From V1-33 sp039795165 (GTDB lineage: Bacteria > Verrucomicrobiota > Verrucomicrobiia > Verrucomicrobiales > V1-33), in assembly GCA_039795165.1 (NCBI GenBank), contig JBDKER010000017.1:32231-96230 (forward strand): 64,000 nt of DNA, in the 5' to 3' direction. Position numbers and translations under genes: made by a program. Positions within the stretch are counted from its first letter, which is position 1. Every line of letters begins with the position of its first letter. The notes below the pieces were generated by a model, which was not told the origin of the DNA, did no database searches, and saw only the letters and a list, made by a program, of their open reading frames with translations. This document shows, piece after piece, positions 35,321 to 44,140 of this stretch.

Positions 35321-36340
35321 ATGCCTAAATACAAACTGGAATACATCTGGCTCGACGGTTACACCCCGGTCCCGAACCTCCGCGGCAAAACGCAGCTGAA
35401 GGACTTTGACTCCTTCCCTACGCTGGATCAGCTCCCGCTGTGGGGCTTCGATGGCAGCTCGACGCGTCAGGCTCCGGGCCGGTCGTCCGACTGCGTGCTC
35501 AAGCCGGTGGCGGTCTATCCGGATGCCACGCGCACGAATGGAGCCATTGTCATGTGCGAAGTCCTCAATGCGGACGGCACCCCGCACGTGTCCAACCACC
35601 GTGCCACCATCATCGATGACCCGGACACATGGTTCGGCTTCGAACAGGAATACTTCCTCTACCAGGACGGTCGTCCGCTCGGATTCCCGGAAAATGGCTA
35701 TCCCGCTCCCCAGGGTGAATACTACTGCGGCGTGGGTTACAGCAATGTGGGCGATGTGGCCCGCCAGATCGTCGAGGAACACCTCGACCTCTGCCTCGCG
35801 GCCGGCATCAATCACGAAGGCATCAATGCCGAGGTGGCCAAGGGTCAGTGGGAATTCCAGATCTTCGGCAAGGGATCGAAGAAGTGCGCCGACGACGTCT
35901 GGACGGCCCGCTTCCTCCTCCTCCGCCTCTGCGAGAAGTACGCCATCGATGTGAACTTCCACTGCAAACCGCTGGGTAAGGACCTCGACTGGAACGGATC
36001 GGGCATGCACTGCAACTTCTCCACGAAGTTCATGCGCGAAGTCGGCGGCAAGGAATACTTCGAGAAGCTCATGGGAGCCTTCGAAAAGTACCGCGACGAA
36101 CACATCGCCGTTTATGGCCCGGACAATCACCTGCGTCTCACCGGTCTCCACGAAACCCAGTCGATCGACAAGTTCAGCTACGGCATTGCCGACCGCGGCT
36201 CGTCCGTCCGTGTGCCGCACAGCTTCGTCAATAACGGCTACAAGGGCTACCTCGAAGACCGCCGTCCGAACTCGCAGGGCGATCCGTATCAGATCGCTTC
36301 CCGCGTTCTGAAGACGATCGCCACGGTCCCAACCGCCTGA
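35321..36340 (+). CDS. glnII: Glutamine synthetase, type II (GSII)
   Basis: The 339-residue enzyme matches the GSII family (eukaryote-like, 330-370 residues) rather than the 470-residue GSI family. It begins YKLEYIWLDGY. The beta-grasp part includes PLWGFDGSSTRQA and the catalytic part WFGFEQEYFLY, AEVAKGQWEFQIF, WNGSGMHCNFSTKFMR and the terminal GYLEDRRPNSQGDPY. The metal-binding Glu residues and the ATP-site block are all recognisable. It makes glutamine from glutamate, ammonia and ATP in the cytoplasm. It is preceded by a near-consensus sigma-54 promoter at 35227 and followed by a strong terminator at 36382, so it is a single-gene transcription unit, probably induced by nitrogen limitation. 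No Shine-Dalgarno sequence is evident. Confidence 0.95.
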   Translation: MPKYKLEYIWLDGYTPVPNLRGKTQLKDFDSFPTLDQLPLWGFDGSSTRQAPGRSSDCVLKPVAVYPDATRTNGAIVMCEVLNADGTPHVSNHRATIIDDPDTWFGFEQEYFLYQDGRPLGFPENGYPAPQGEYYCGVGYSNVGDVARQIVEEHLDLCLAAGINHEGINAEVAKGQWEFQIFGKGSKKCADDVWTARFLLLRLCEKYAIDVNFHCKPLGKDLDWNGSGMHCNFSTKFMREVGGKEYFEKLMGAFEKYRDEHIAVYGPDNHLRLTGLHETQSIDKFSYGIADRGSSVRVPHSFVNNGYKGYLEDRRPNSQGDPYQIASRVLKTIATVPTA

Positions 36341-36381
36341 CGAGCAACGAATTAATCCGGAATACATTCTCCGGCTTCCAG

Positions 36382-36415
36382 AGCGTCACCCGGCAGCGGG
36401 TGACGCTTTTTCTTT
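36382..36415 (+). terminator. Rho-independent terminator of glnII
   Basis: A perfect 10-base-pair stem AGCGTCACCC/GGGTGACGCT (36382-36391 with 36398-36407) with a 6-base loop is followed directly by TTTTCTTT. It lies 41 bases after the stop codon. Confidence 0.85.
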
Positions 36416-36574
36416 GTCCCGGATTACTGCTGGCGAACGGTCCGCGCCGTGACCGACTATGCCGGAAGGCATGGCGGAAAGCTATTTGCGGATGACTGCA
36501 CCCTCGTTCCCGGTTGCAAAGCAGCCACCCCGGGGAATGAAGCAGGTTCCCATTTCACTTTCTGCCTGCCCCTT

Positions 36575-38425
36575 ATGTCTGATTTTCACCCTGATGTCGC
36601 CCGGCTTGTTGCCACCGGAAAATTCCCCGCCAGTGCCGCCGCCCGACTCAGCGAACTCCGACCCGGACTCTTCATTGTGCACAAAAGCTGGGGAGTCGGC
36701 CAGATCGCGGCATGGGAACTGGACGATGACCGTGTGGTCATTGACTTCGAGGACCGCAAGGGTCACCCCATGAAGCCGGAGTTCGCGGTCAAGTCGCTCG
36801 ATCTGATCCCGGAGTCGCACATTCTGGTGCGGCGATTCACGAACGCGGCGGAACTGGCGAAGCAGGCCATGGAGGACGCACCCGCCTTCATCCGGGAAGT
36901 GCTCCAGTCGCATGGCGGCAGCATGCTCCTTGATGCCTTCGAGAGTGTCATCCGTCCGAAGATTGTCCCGGAAGCGCGCTTCAAGACGTGGTGGGAGAAT
37001 GCCAAGAAGGTGCTCAAGACACGTCCGGAATTCATTGTGCCATCGAAGCGGAATCTGCCGCTGGAACTGCGGGCCGGGGAATTCACGGCGGCGCAGGCGC
37101 TGGCCGACGACTTCCGCAAGGCCCGGGAAGTCAAGGCGAAGGCCAAGGCGATGGAGGCGATTGCGCGGGATCCGTCGGTTTTCACGGAGAAGTCGGAACT
37201 GGAAGCTCTGGTTCGTGAAGCGGACGAAGTGGCGGCTCAGAATCTGCGGCTGCATGCGGTGGAGGCGCTTGATCTCATTCTCGCCCGTGATGAACTGCGG
37301 GACAAGGTACCGGCTCTGCACGATGATACGTCTCCGGCTCTGGCCGAGGCCATGAAGCAGGATGGTCCGCGGTTGGCCCAGTGCGTGGGTAGTCTTGCGG
37401 TCACCAAGCAGCGCCGCGTCTTCGATGCCCTCGTGGATGCTGCGGGCGATGCCGGAGTCGAAAGCCTGCTGCCCCTCATCAACCGGCTGCCGGGACGCAG
37501 CATCAATGAACTCTGCGGTGTGCTCCGGGAAAAGGGGTATGTGGGACCGATGAATGCCTTCCTCAAGACGGGCATCGTGCATCGTTCCCTTTCTTCGGAA
37601 GCTCTGGTCTGGCTTGCCAGGGAACGCACGGGACTCGCCGCGGATGTTTTCGGGCCCGAACTCAGCGGAGCCTTTCTCTCGGCCATGGAGCGCGACCACA
37701 TGGATGAGGAAAACCGGCGCTCCAACCGCGTCTACAATGTCCTCTTGGACGACCGGGAACTGATTGCCGATCTCATCACCGGGGTGGAACTGCCCCAGGT
37801 ACGGGTCTTCGCCCGCCAGATGATGATCACTCCGGCCATCGATGACATGGGCAAGCGCTCGCTGCTGGCCCGCTTCATCCGCGTCTATCCGGAAATCGAG
37901 GAACTGATCCACGAAGGCAAGGAGGAGGAACAGGAGGAAGCCCTCATCGTTTCATGGAAGAGCCTCGCCGAGAAAAAGAAGGCGTACGATCACCTTGTGA
38001 ACGTCGAACTTCCCAAGAATCGCGAGGACATCAGCATCGCCCGCAGCTACGGGGACCTCCGGGAGAACTTCGAATACAAGTCCGCCAAGGAATACGCCCG
38101 CGTGCTGGCCCGCCGGAAATTCGAGATGGAACGCGATCTCCAGCGCGCTCAGGGCACGGATTTCGCCGACACGGTCACCGACCGCGTTTCGATCGGCACG
38201 ACGGTCGCTCTCGTGGACTGCGCCAGCGCGGCCGAGGAACGCTTCTCCATCCTTGGGGCATGGGACACCGATCTGACGCGCCACATCATTTCCTACCTCT
38301 CGATCACTGGGGCCGCCCTGCTGGGCCGGACCGTGGGAGATGAAGTCGACCTCCCTACGGAGGAAAGCAATATCAGCCGTCGCGTCCGCATCACGGCGAT
38401 CGACAAGGCGGAAATCCCTTCGTGA
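36575..38425 (+). CDS. greA: GreA/GreB-type transcription elongation factor with a long N-terminal extension
   Basis: With the start at ATG 36575 (MSDFHPDVARL) the protein has 616 residues, against about 160 for ordinary GreA. The last 165 residues carry the Gre fold. A coiled coil at about residues 450-526 has the tip SYGDLRENFEYKSAKEYARV, which holds the acidic D and E residues used to stimulate transcript cleavage. The FKBP-like domain includes GTTVALVD and ends near SRRVRITAI. The first 440 residues are a helical extension beginning with a CarD/Tudor-like SWGVGQIAAWELDDDRVVIDF segment. Chlamydial GreA has a comparable long extension, so this is likely a PVC trait. It should act on backtracked RNA polymerase; the role of the extension is unknown. 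Confidence 0.85.
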   Translation: MSDFHPDVARLVATGKFPASAAARLSELRPGLFIVHKSWGVGQIAAWELDDDRVVIDFEDRKGHPMKPEFAVKSLDLIPESHILVRRFTNAAELAKQAMEDAPAFIREVLQSHGGSMLLDAFESVIRPKIVPEARFKTWWENAKKVLKTRPEFIVPSKRNLPLELRAGEFTAAQALADDFRKAREVKAKAKAMEAIARDPSVFTEKSELEALVREADEVAAQNLRLHAVEALDLILARDELRDKVPALHDDTSPALAEAMKQDGPRLAQCVGSLAVTKQRRVFDALVDAAGDAGVESLLPLINRLPGRSINELCGVLREKGYVGPMNAFLKTGIVHRSLSSEALVWLARERTGLAADVFGPELSGAFLSAMERDHMDEENRRSNRVYNVLLDDRELIADLITGVELPQVRVFARQMMITPAIDDMGKRSLLARFIRVYPEIEELIHEGKEEEQEEALIVSWKSLAEKKKAYDHLVNVELPKNREDISIARSYGDLRENFEYKSAKEYARVLARRKFEMERDLQRAQGTDFADTVTDRVSIGTTVALVDCASAAEERFSILGAWDTDLTRHIISYLSITGAALLGRTVGDEVDLPTEESNISRRVRITAIDKAEIPS

Positions 38426-38450
38426 AGGCGGGCGGGATGCCGGGACTCTG

Positions 38451-38482
38451 CTGAGGAATTCGCTTCCGGCGGCATTCCTCGG
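38451..38482. terminator. Hairpin between convergent genes, possible bidirectional terminator
   Basis: GAGGAAT at 38453-38459 pairs with ATTCCTC at 38474-38480, extendable by two outer pairs including one wobble. It lies between the greA-like stop (38425) and the end of the minus-strand gene at 38492. No T-run follows on either strand, so it is a weak candidate. Confidence 0.3.
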
Positions 38483-38491
38483 CTGGATGGC

Positions 38492-39238
38492 TCAGGCTGG
38501 TCCGGTGATCCTTTCCTGGATTTTGCGGACAAGGTCCTTGATCCTGGCTGGTCCCCGCACGTCTGTAAAAACGACGTCTTCTTCGTGGCCGCCCGTGGCG
38601 GAGAAGGTGATGGTCCCGATTCCTGCGAGGCCTGCCAGTCCTTGCTGGTCGACACGAAGGGATCGGATGTCTTCGTGACGCAGTTCCCGGCTGCTGCGGG
38701 CCACCAGTCCGGTGATCAGTTCCACCCGGCGCGTTGTCACAAGGTAGCATTGACCGAGGCGGTGGAGGGCACCCCAGAGAAGCACGACCAGGGCCGCCAT
38801 GAGGCCGATGGCCGAAAGTTCCTGCTTTTCCGTGCTCAGCAGCATGCCGCCGGCTCCCAGCACAAAGGCAAACAGTCCGGTCCGCCAGTAGGTCAGCAGC
38901 GAGGGGTGTCCCCGGTAAACGACACGGTCAGGCAGGGGCCGCCGCGGTGCCTCCGGTTTCTCCTCCGGAAACGGGGCGGGCTTCCATGCCTGCTTTGCTG
39001 TGCGGGGCGGGGGATCTCCGGCTGGCCCGTCCCGTGATTCCCCGGTGGCTGCTCCGCTGCCATCCTCATCAAGGACTTGGAACCATTCTCCGGCCGTGGC
39101 CACCCGGTTGTCCGGCACGTAAAGGCACGGGGTGTCGGGTGTCAGTTCCCCGCTGCTCAGAAAGTCGAGCAGTTCGCCCTCGCGGTAGGGGCCCTCCCGT
39201 TCGCCATCCGCCAGAAGAATGAACCAGTCGGCAGCCAC
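38492..39238 (-). CDS. Membrane protein with GYF-like and bacterial PH (bPH2) domains
   Basis: The 248-residue product starts at a GTG one base after the stop of the upstream YbjN-like gene, so the two are translationally linked. Residues 4-60 form a GYF_2-like domain (DWFILLADGEREGPYREGEL). A proline-rich linker follows, then two transmembrane segments (about residues 118-160) joined by a short loop. The C-terminal 85 residues are a bPH2 domain (YLVTTRRVELITGL, DIRSLRVDQQG, IGTITFSATGG). Such proteins are common in Verrucomicrobia and Planctomycetes. The GYF part is thought to bind peptides; the function of the whole is unknown. Confidence 0.65.
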   Translation of the reverse strand: MAADWFILLADGEREGPYREGELLDFLSSGELTPDTPCLYVPDNRVATAGEWFQVLDEDGSGAATGESRDGPAGDPPPRTAKQAWKPAPFPEEKPEAPRRPLPDRVVYRGHPSLLTYWRTGLFAFVLGAGGMLLSTEKQELSAIGLMAALVVLLWGALHRLGQCYLVTTRRVELITGLVARSSRELRHEDIRSLRVDQQGLAGLAGIGTITFSATGGHEEDVVFTDVRGPARIKDLVRKIQERITGPA

Positions 39239-39239
39239 G

Positions 39240-39764
39240 TCAGGGAACAGGATCGGCTTCCTCCGGAACCGGCGGCAGCAGGTCCTCGCGCTGGAGGAAG
39301 AGTTTGAGATTGAGTGCCGCGATCTCCTCCGTGCTCATCCGCAGGACCAGTGTCAGAAACGGCGTGAGCCGGTCGGTTTCCGCAAGCGCCGTGTGCACAA
39401 GACTGGCAATGATGTCCGGACTGGCCGGACCCTCCGGAAAAATATTGGTGGCCCGGAAAAGCACGCGCCCGCCATCGTAATCGAGTTCGAAATTCCCAAT
39501 CGTCAGTTCCTTGTTCGTCCGCATGAGCATCTCGGCCACCAGACCACTGCGGCTGTCGGGCACCTGATGGCTCGTGGCGGCCACGACGCTGACCGTGTGG
39601 ATTTCCGGGAAGACCTGAACGTGGATGCGGGCGTGGCTATGATAGATTTCGAAATCGGCCTCCAGCACTTCCCGTCCGGCCACCCGGCGCGACTGCCAGC
39701 CCATGCGCGTGAAGGTAGCAGCAACCGTCTGGAACAAGGCGGAATCCGCAGAAGTCGAAGTCAT
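39240..39764 (-). CDS. YbjN-like (type III secretion chaperone-fold) hypothetical protein
   Basis: The start at 39764 (MTSTSADSALFQTV) is preferred; longer in-frame versions add low-complexity residues. The 174-residue cytoplasmic protein has the alternating helix and strand layout of YbjN/secretion-chaperone-like proteins. An N-terminal helix (FQTVAATFTRMGWQSRRVAG) is followed by strands (EADFEIYHSHARIHVQVF, SVVAATSHQV), a helix (LVAEMLMRTNKEL) and strands GNFELDYDGGRVLFR. Its stop is one base before the GTG of the GYF/PH membrane protein, so they form a two-gene unit. The function is unknown and the family is assigned by overall pattern only. Confidence 0.5.
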   Translation of the reverse strand: MTSTSADSALFQTVAATFTRMGWQSRRVAGREVLEADFEIYHSHARIHVQVFPEIHTVSVVAATSHQVPDSRSGLVAEMLMRTNKELTIGNFELDYDGGRVLFRATNIFPEGPASPDIIASLVHTALAETDRLTPFLTLVLRMSTEEIAALNLKLFLQREDLLPPVPEEADPVP

Positions 39765-39845
39765 GCGGAACCGTAAAGCAGCGCCGCGCCCGGGCAACGA
39801 CCAAAAAACAGCGGGCTGCCGGGCCCGGTGCTTCACCTGGCTGCC

Positions 39846-40592
39846 CTAGCCGACGCGCCCGAGCGGCCAGACCACCACGGGTACATGGCGGGAAAAAAGG
39901 ACATCGGGATGCATTGGACCGACCGGCCAGCCGTGCAGCATGGTGTTCGCCCGGACTTCCACCTCGGCCCGCTGCAGTGGCCAGCGCGGGTGATGCACTT
40001 CGCCACGGTACACGCGACCGCGACGGTCGGCGCAGTACAGGCAGTATCGCTCGGTCGCCCAGAAAGCGAAGGAATCAGCGCCGGCCACAGCAGGTTCGCC
40101 CGGGAGGCTCACGGCATCGAATTCCAGTGGCCCCCGGCGGTGCGCATACCGCACCTGATCTCCTTCCGGGCGGCAGTCGAAGGACGCATGAAAGTACGGC
40201 AGATGGAAGAATGTCCGGGCCAGACCGACGGCCAGCCGCGAGGGCACATCGAGACTGAAGAACCAGACCCCCGGCTTCCCTCCTGCCTTTACATACGTCC
40301 GCACGTTGATTTCCGGAAAGTCGCTGAAGCACCGCACGGACGGCACGCCGCGCGGAGTCACCCCCTTCATGGCAAACGGCACCACTCCGATCCATGCTGC
40401 ACCACCATGGGTGTCGATTTCCAGTTCAGCCGGAATGTGCGGTCTCAGCGCCGATGCTGCGATTTCCCAGTGCAGAAAGGTCAGGTCGTTCCATTCCTGC
40501 CGCATGATCCAGTTGCCGGCGGGTAATTCCCATGGGCGATGTTCCGTATGCTGGAGCGAAATATGGGGACTGTGCCGGGCGGAGGAAATCAC
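39846..40592 (-). CDS. DUF2071 (YqjF-like) family protein
   Basis: The conserved family opening is present: HRPWELPAGNWIMRQEWNDL and then FLHWEI, with later blocks AWIGVVPFAMKGV, FPEINVRTYV and GVWFFSLD. These are the typical DUF2071 signatures, and the length is normal for the family (about 240 residues). The start is uncertain. GTG 40592 keeps all of the conserved opening, while ATG 40505 would cut off HRPW and a TTG at 40646 would add unconserved residues. The fold is related to acetoacetate decarboxylase-like beta barrels, but no activity is established. It is divergent from the lipoprotein gene at 40718. Confidence 0.75.
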   Translation of the reverse strand: MISSARHSPHISLQHTEHRPWELPAGNWIMRQEWNDLTFLHWEIAASALRPHIPAELEIDTHGGAAWIGVVPFAMKGVTPRGVPSVRCFSDFPEINVRTYVKAGGKPGVWFFSLDVPSRLAVGLARTFFHLPYFHASFDCRPEGDQVRYAHRRGPLEFDAVSLPGEPAVAGADSFAFWATERYCLYCADRRGRVYRGEVHHPRWPLQRAEVEVRANTMLHGWPVGPMHPDVLFSRHVPVVVWPLGRVG

Positions 40593-40717
40593 GGAAGCAG
40601 ATCTGCAGCCGACCGCACGCCATTGCCAGCGGAACCGGCCGGTCAAGAAGGCGTTTTCTGCGGATTTTCCTGCGGAATGACTTGTGTCTCCGGCAACTGC
40701 GCGGCATGCTCCCGGTC

Positions 40718-41002
40718 ATGAGCGAGATCTCTGCTGTCCGGCGCGTCCGGTCTCTGCTTCCCGCTGGTGTGGCTGCGGCCTCACTGCTGCTGGGGGCCTG
40801 CGTGTACGTTCCTCCTGCCCCGGTCGCTCCGGTTCCGCAGGTCGCCGTGAGTCCATTCTATGGGCCAGTCCGCTATCCGACCATGACGGTGCTGCCCTAC
40901 GGCGCTCGTCCCGTCATGTACCGCGGCGTCTCCTGCTACTATCACGGGGGCTATTACTACCGGCCCTACCACGCCGGAGGCTACTACCGCTGGTATCCGT
41001 GA
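40718..41002 (+). CDS. Small tyrosine-rich lipoprotein
   Basis: The 94-residue product has a lipoprotein signal (SLLLGAC, lipobox Cys near residue 27). After a proline-rich segment (PPAPVAPVPQ) it has a tyrosine/glycine/histidine-rich tail with YYHGGYYYRPY. No family is recognised; such tails occur in small surface or envelope proteins. An upstream in-frame ATG at 40706 is also possible. Its TGA overlaps the GTG start of the formylglycine-generating enzyme gene (GTGA at 40999-41002), so translation of the two is probably coupled. Confidence 0.6.
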   Translation: MSEISAVRRVRSLLPAGVAAASLLLGACVYVPPAPVAPVPQVAVSPFYGPVRYPTMTVLPYGARPVMYRGVSCYYHGGYYYRPYHAGGYYRWYP

Positions 41003-42045
41003 GGCTCATCCCCTTCGGCACCGCGGTCCTTCTGCTGGCCGGCTGCGGCAAGAATGACAGCCCGCCCGCCCCGGTGAGGGCGGCCATGGAGTCGGCCACC
41101 ACCGTGGAATCGCGCGCCACCCCGTCCAGCCCGGCTCCCGAAGGCATGGTCTGGATCCCCGGTGGCTCGTTCCTCATGGGGTCCGAGGACAAGCCACACG
41201 AAGGCCCGGTCCACAAAGTCACCGTGGAAGCATTCTGGATGGACGCCACCGAAGTCACCAATGCGCAGTTCGCGGCCTTCGTTGCCTCCACCGGCTTCGT
41301 GACGTCCGCGGAGCGTGTCCCGAGACTCGAGGACTTTCCGGAGGAGGTCCGCAAGGACATCCCAACCGACAAACTCCGGCCGGGAGCCAACAATTTCCGC
41401 CCCTGCGATGCTCCCGTCCCGCTCAACAATCCCCTCCAGTGGTGGGAATACAGATTCGGGGCCTCATGGCGTCACCCGGACGGACCGGATAGCTCGATCG
41501 AAGGCAAGGACAACTGGCCGGTCGTCTGCGTCTCCTTCGACGATGTCCTCGCCTACTGCCAGTGGGCCGGAAAGCGCCTCCCCACGGAGGCCGAATGGGA
41601 ATTTGCCGCCCGCGGCGGGCTTTCCCAGGCCCGCTATCCATGGGGGAACGAATTCAAGCCGGACGGACGCTGGATGGCCAATATCTGGCAGGGCGAATTT
41701 CCGGTGAAGGCGACCGAGGACGACGGCTTTGCCGGACGCGCCCCGGTGAAATCCTATCCTGCCAACCGCTACGGACTCTACGACGTCTCAGGCAATGTCT
41801 GGGAATGGACGGCGGATTGGTACTCGGAATCATTCTACCGCACCGGTCCTGCCTACAACCCACGGAACACCGAACCTTCTTCAGACAATCCTCAGGGCAC
41901 TCCCTGCCGCTCCATCCGCGGCGGTTCATGGCTCTGCAACGATTGCTACTGCGAAGCCTACCGCGTCGCCGGACGCCAGGAAACTTCGCCGGATACCGCC
42001 ACCAACCATACCGGTTTCCGCTGCGCCAAAGACCCGGCTCCCTGA
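40999..42045 (+). CDS. Lipoprotein formylglycine-generating enzyme (SUMF1/FGE family)
   Basis: The 348-residue protein starts at GTG 40999, overlapping the lipoprotein stop. Its N-terminus FGTAVLLLAGCGKND is a lipoprotein signal, so the enzyme should sit in the envelope. The body is close to human FGE over its whole length: GMVWIPGGSFLMGSED, ASWRHPDGPDSSI, YCQWAGKRLPTEAEWEF, YPWGNEF, ANIWQGEFPV and WEWTADWY. The two copper-binding/active cysteines are kept in RGGSWLCNDCYCEAYRVAG, and the ending TNHTGFRC matches. It should convert a sulfatase Cys to formylglycine using oxygen. Many SUMF1-domain proteins lack the cysteines, but this one does not. No sulfatase gene is in the window. Confidence 0.85.
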   Translation: MRLIPFGTAVLLLAGCGKNDSPPAPVRAAMESATTVESRATPSSPAPEGMVWIPGGSFLMGSEDKPHEGPVHKVTVEAFWMDATEVTNAQFAAFVASTGFVTSAERVPRLEDFPEEVRKDIPTDKLRPGANNFRPCDAPVPLNNPLQWWEYRFGASWRHPDGPDSSIEGKDNWPVVCVSFDDVLAYCQWAGKRLPTEAEWEFAARGGLSQARYPWGNEFKPDGRWMANIWQGEFPVKATEDDGFAGRAPVKSYPANRYGLYDVSGNVWEWTADWYSESFYRTGPAYNPRNTEPSSDNPQGTPCRSIRGGSWLCNDCYCEAYRVAGRQETSPDTATNHTGFRCAKDPAP

Positions 42046-42321
42046 GACGGTTTCCGAACCCGAAACCATAGGGCAACGCTCCGCAGGCCAGACCGCCCGC
42101 GCAGACGATTCCGCTTGCATTTGATGAATAAGGATTCACAATACGAGCGCGGCGGTGCGAGCCGTTTCGCTAAGGTGGTCGGCGGATTGACCGCGCAGCC
42201 GCTCAGATATTCAGGGTAAACACAGGGACCTGGGGAGGTGGGGCTGCGGCCCTGCCTCCCCGAACCCGGCCTGCGGGAGGAATCGCTGGCGGCACGCCCC
42301 GGTCCACGCTACCGCCGAACC
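42046..42321. other. Intergenic region with a small inverted repeat
   Basis: The inverted repeat GGTTTC/GAAACC lies within 42050-42069, just after the FGE gene, without a T-run. The remainder (276 bases in all) is lower in GC around 42105-42150 and may hold the promoter of the SRPBCC gene. Nothing else is recognised. Confidence 0.3.
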
Positions 42322-42879
42322 ATGCGGGCCTCTCCACTCGTCTTCCGAAGACTTTTCATTGCCGCCATGGCCATCGCCTCGGCGACGGCAGCCGGTGCCT
42401 TCTTCCTGCCCAGTTCCATCGACTTCGAAGACACCATCACCATCAAGGCCCCCCGGTCCGCCGTGTGGGATCAGCTCGCCGATCTCCGCAGGTGGGAGGA
42501 ATGGGGACCATGGTTCCGCCGCGGCTCGCTGGTGGACACGCGCTACGACGGCACTCCCGGAGAACGAGGGCAGCTCATGACATGGTCCAGCCGCACCGAG
42601 GGCACCGGCCGCATCAAGACAGTGGCCGCCAGAGCGGAGGAATCCATCCAGTTCGCCGCCGATTTCGGGGATGCGGGCGATGCCGGCTATACCCTGACGC
42701 TTTCCCAGACGGACCCGGCCACCACCTTGGTCCGCTGCCGCTTCCATTCATCCGCCAGCCAGAATCTGTCGCGCCGCTATTTCGGACTCCTCGCCCGCCC
42801 CCGGCTACGGACCCTCCTGAGCGAAGGCCTCGAAGGCCTGCGGTCCCACTGCGAAGAGGCCCCCTCCAGCGCACCCTGA
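42322..42879 (+). CDS. SRPBCC (polyketide cyclase/START-like) family protein with an N-terminal membrane segment
   Basis: The start at ATG 42322 (MRASPLVFRRLF) gives 185 residues. A hydrophobic segment (about residues 9-30, LFIAAMAIASATAAGAFFL) anchors or exports the protein. The rest matches the SRPBCC fold: the first strand IDFEDTITIKAPRSAVWDQL, the typical ADLRRWEEWGPWF helix, and later strands GYTLTLSQTD and a C-terminal helix RPRLRTLLSEGLEGL. Proteins of this type bind hydrophobic ligands. The ligand and role here are unknown. It is convergent with thiH, separated by 12 bases. Confidence 0.7.
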   Translation: MRASPLVFRRLFIAAMAIASATAAGAFFLPSSIDFEDTITIKAPRSAVWDQLADLRRWEEWGPWFRRGSLVDTRYDGTPGERGQLMTWSSRTEGTGRIKTVAARAEESIQFAADFGDAGDAGYTLTLSQTDPATTLVRCRFHSSASQNLSRRYFGLLARPRLRTLLSEGLEGLRSHCEEAPSSAP

Positions 42880-42891
42880 GGCCGCCCCCGG

Positions 42892-44022
42892 CTACTCACC
42901 CGCATTCATCAGAATGGCCGGATCCCAGTCCTTCCAGACAGGATCGAAGCCACGCGACTGCAGCAGCCGGGCAATCTCCGCGGCCGACCGATGATCCGCG
43001 ATGTCGAACTGCCCGGTCGCCGTATCGCAGCTGCCCCGTTCCGCGAGTTCAACCCGCCGTCCGCGCACGGTCAGATGAAGATCATCCCGGCCCTGACCAG
43101 TGTAGCCACCTGGTTCCGTGTGACTCCCCGCACTCATCGACGTGATTCCCATCGGAAGGAGTGCATCGCGCAGCGCCGCAGGCTCACGTGTGCTCAGCAC
43201 GATGCCCACCTGAGGAAAACAGATCCGGAAAGCGCACACCAACTGCACAAAGGTCCGGTCATCGAGCCAGTGCTGCGGGGCAAATCCCCCCGCAGCAGGC
43301 CGCAGCCGCGGAAAGGCCACGGTATACGATGCCTTCCAGCACTTCGCCTGAAGATATTCCAGATGCGCTGCCAGCCCCATGGCTTCCTTCCGCCAGTCCG
43401 CCAGACCAAACAGGGCACCCAGCCCGAGGCGCCGGAAACCACCGGCATACCCTCGCTCCGGACAGTCAAGCCGCCAGCCGAAATCCTTCTTTGGACCCGC
43501 AGTGTGATATTCGGCATACGCCTCCCGGCAGTAGCTTTCCTGGTAGACCACCAGTCCCTCGGCCCCGGCCTCCACCATTCTTGCATACTCCGGCGTCTCC
43601 ATCGGACCCACCTCAATCGCAAGGGTCGGCACCCGATCCCGCAGCGCCCGCAGACATTCCTCAAGGTACCCCTCGCTCACAAACCGGGGATGCTCCCCAG
43701 CCACCAGCAGAATGTGGCGGAAACCCTCCGCCATGAGATGCTCCGCCTCCCGTACGACCTGGGGCACCGACAGCGTCACCCGCAGTATCGGATTGTCCCG
43801 CGAAAACCCGCAGTAAGCACAGTTGTTCACGCATTCGTTCGAAAGATAGAGCGGCGCAAACATCCTCATCGTCCGCCCGAAATGCTGACGGGTCACCCGT
43901 GCCGCTTCCTGCGCCATGGCTTCGAGTTCCCCCGCATTCCGCGGAGCCAGCAGCGCCGCCAGACGCCTCAGCAGCGCAGAGGGATTCGCCACCCGACCAT
44001 CGTATTCCCCAGAAAATGCCAT
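42892..44022 (-). CDS. thiH: 2-iminoacetate synthase (ThiH)
   Basis: The 376-residue radical SAM enzyme (start at ATG 44022) has the cluster-binding motif NECVNNCAYCGF (CxxxCxxC) at about residues 60-72. ThiH-type blocks follow: ILLVAGEHPRF, EVGPMETPEYARMVEAGAEG and VYQESYCREAYAEYHTAGPK. Then come PERGYAGGFRRLGLGALFGL and the terminal AGSHTEPGGY with QFDIADHRS. It cleaves tyrosine to dehydroglycine and p-cresol for the thiazole half of thiamine, working with ThiG and ThiS. No other thi gene and no TPP riboswitch is visible nearby. It is divergent from tRNA-Gly. Confidence 0.93.
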   Translation of the reverse strand: MAFSGEYDGRVANPSALLRRLAALLAPRNAGELEAMAQEAARVTRQHFGRTMRMFAPLYLSNECVNNCAYCGFSRDNPILRVTLSVPQVVREAEHLMAEGFRHILLVAGEHPRFVSEGYLEECLRALRDRVPTLAIEVGPMETPEYARMVEAGAEGLVVYQESYCREAYAEYHTAGPKKDFGWRLDCPERGYAGGFRRLGLGALFGLADWRKEAMGLAAHLEYLQAKCWKASYTVAFPRLRPAAGGFAPQHWLDDRTFVQLVCAFRICFPQVGIVLSTREPAALRDALLPMGITSMSAGSHTEPGGYTGQGRDDLHLTVRGRRVELAERGSCDTATGQFDIADHRSAAEIARLLQSRGFDPVWKDWDPAILMNAGE

Positions 44023-44140
44023 ACGGACATTCCATCTCCCACCACCCCGGATTTTCCACCGGAAACCGCACGGCCCAGCAAGGCGCCATTCACAATTCCA
44101 GTTGCGCTCCCGCTTTCCCGGATCCAGGGACTCCCTACCG

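Noticed and set aside
44023..44140. Possible TPP riboswitch upstream of thiH
   Set aside because: The leader lacks the conserved THI-box elements (CTGAGA and the ACCTGATCTGG-like core).
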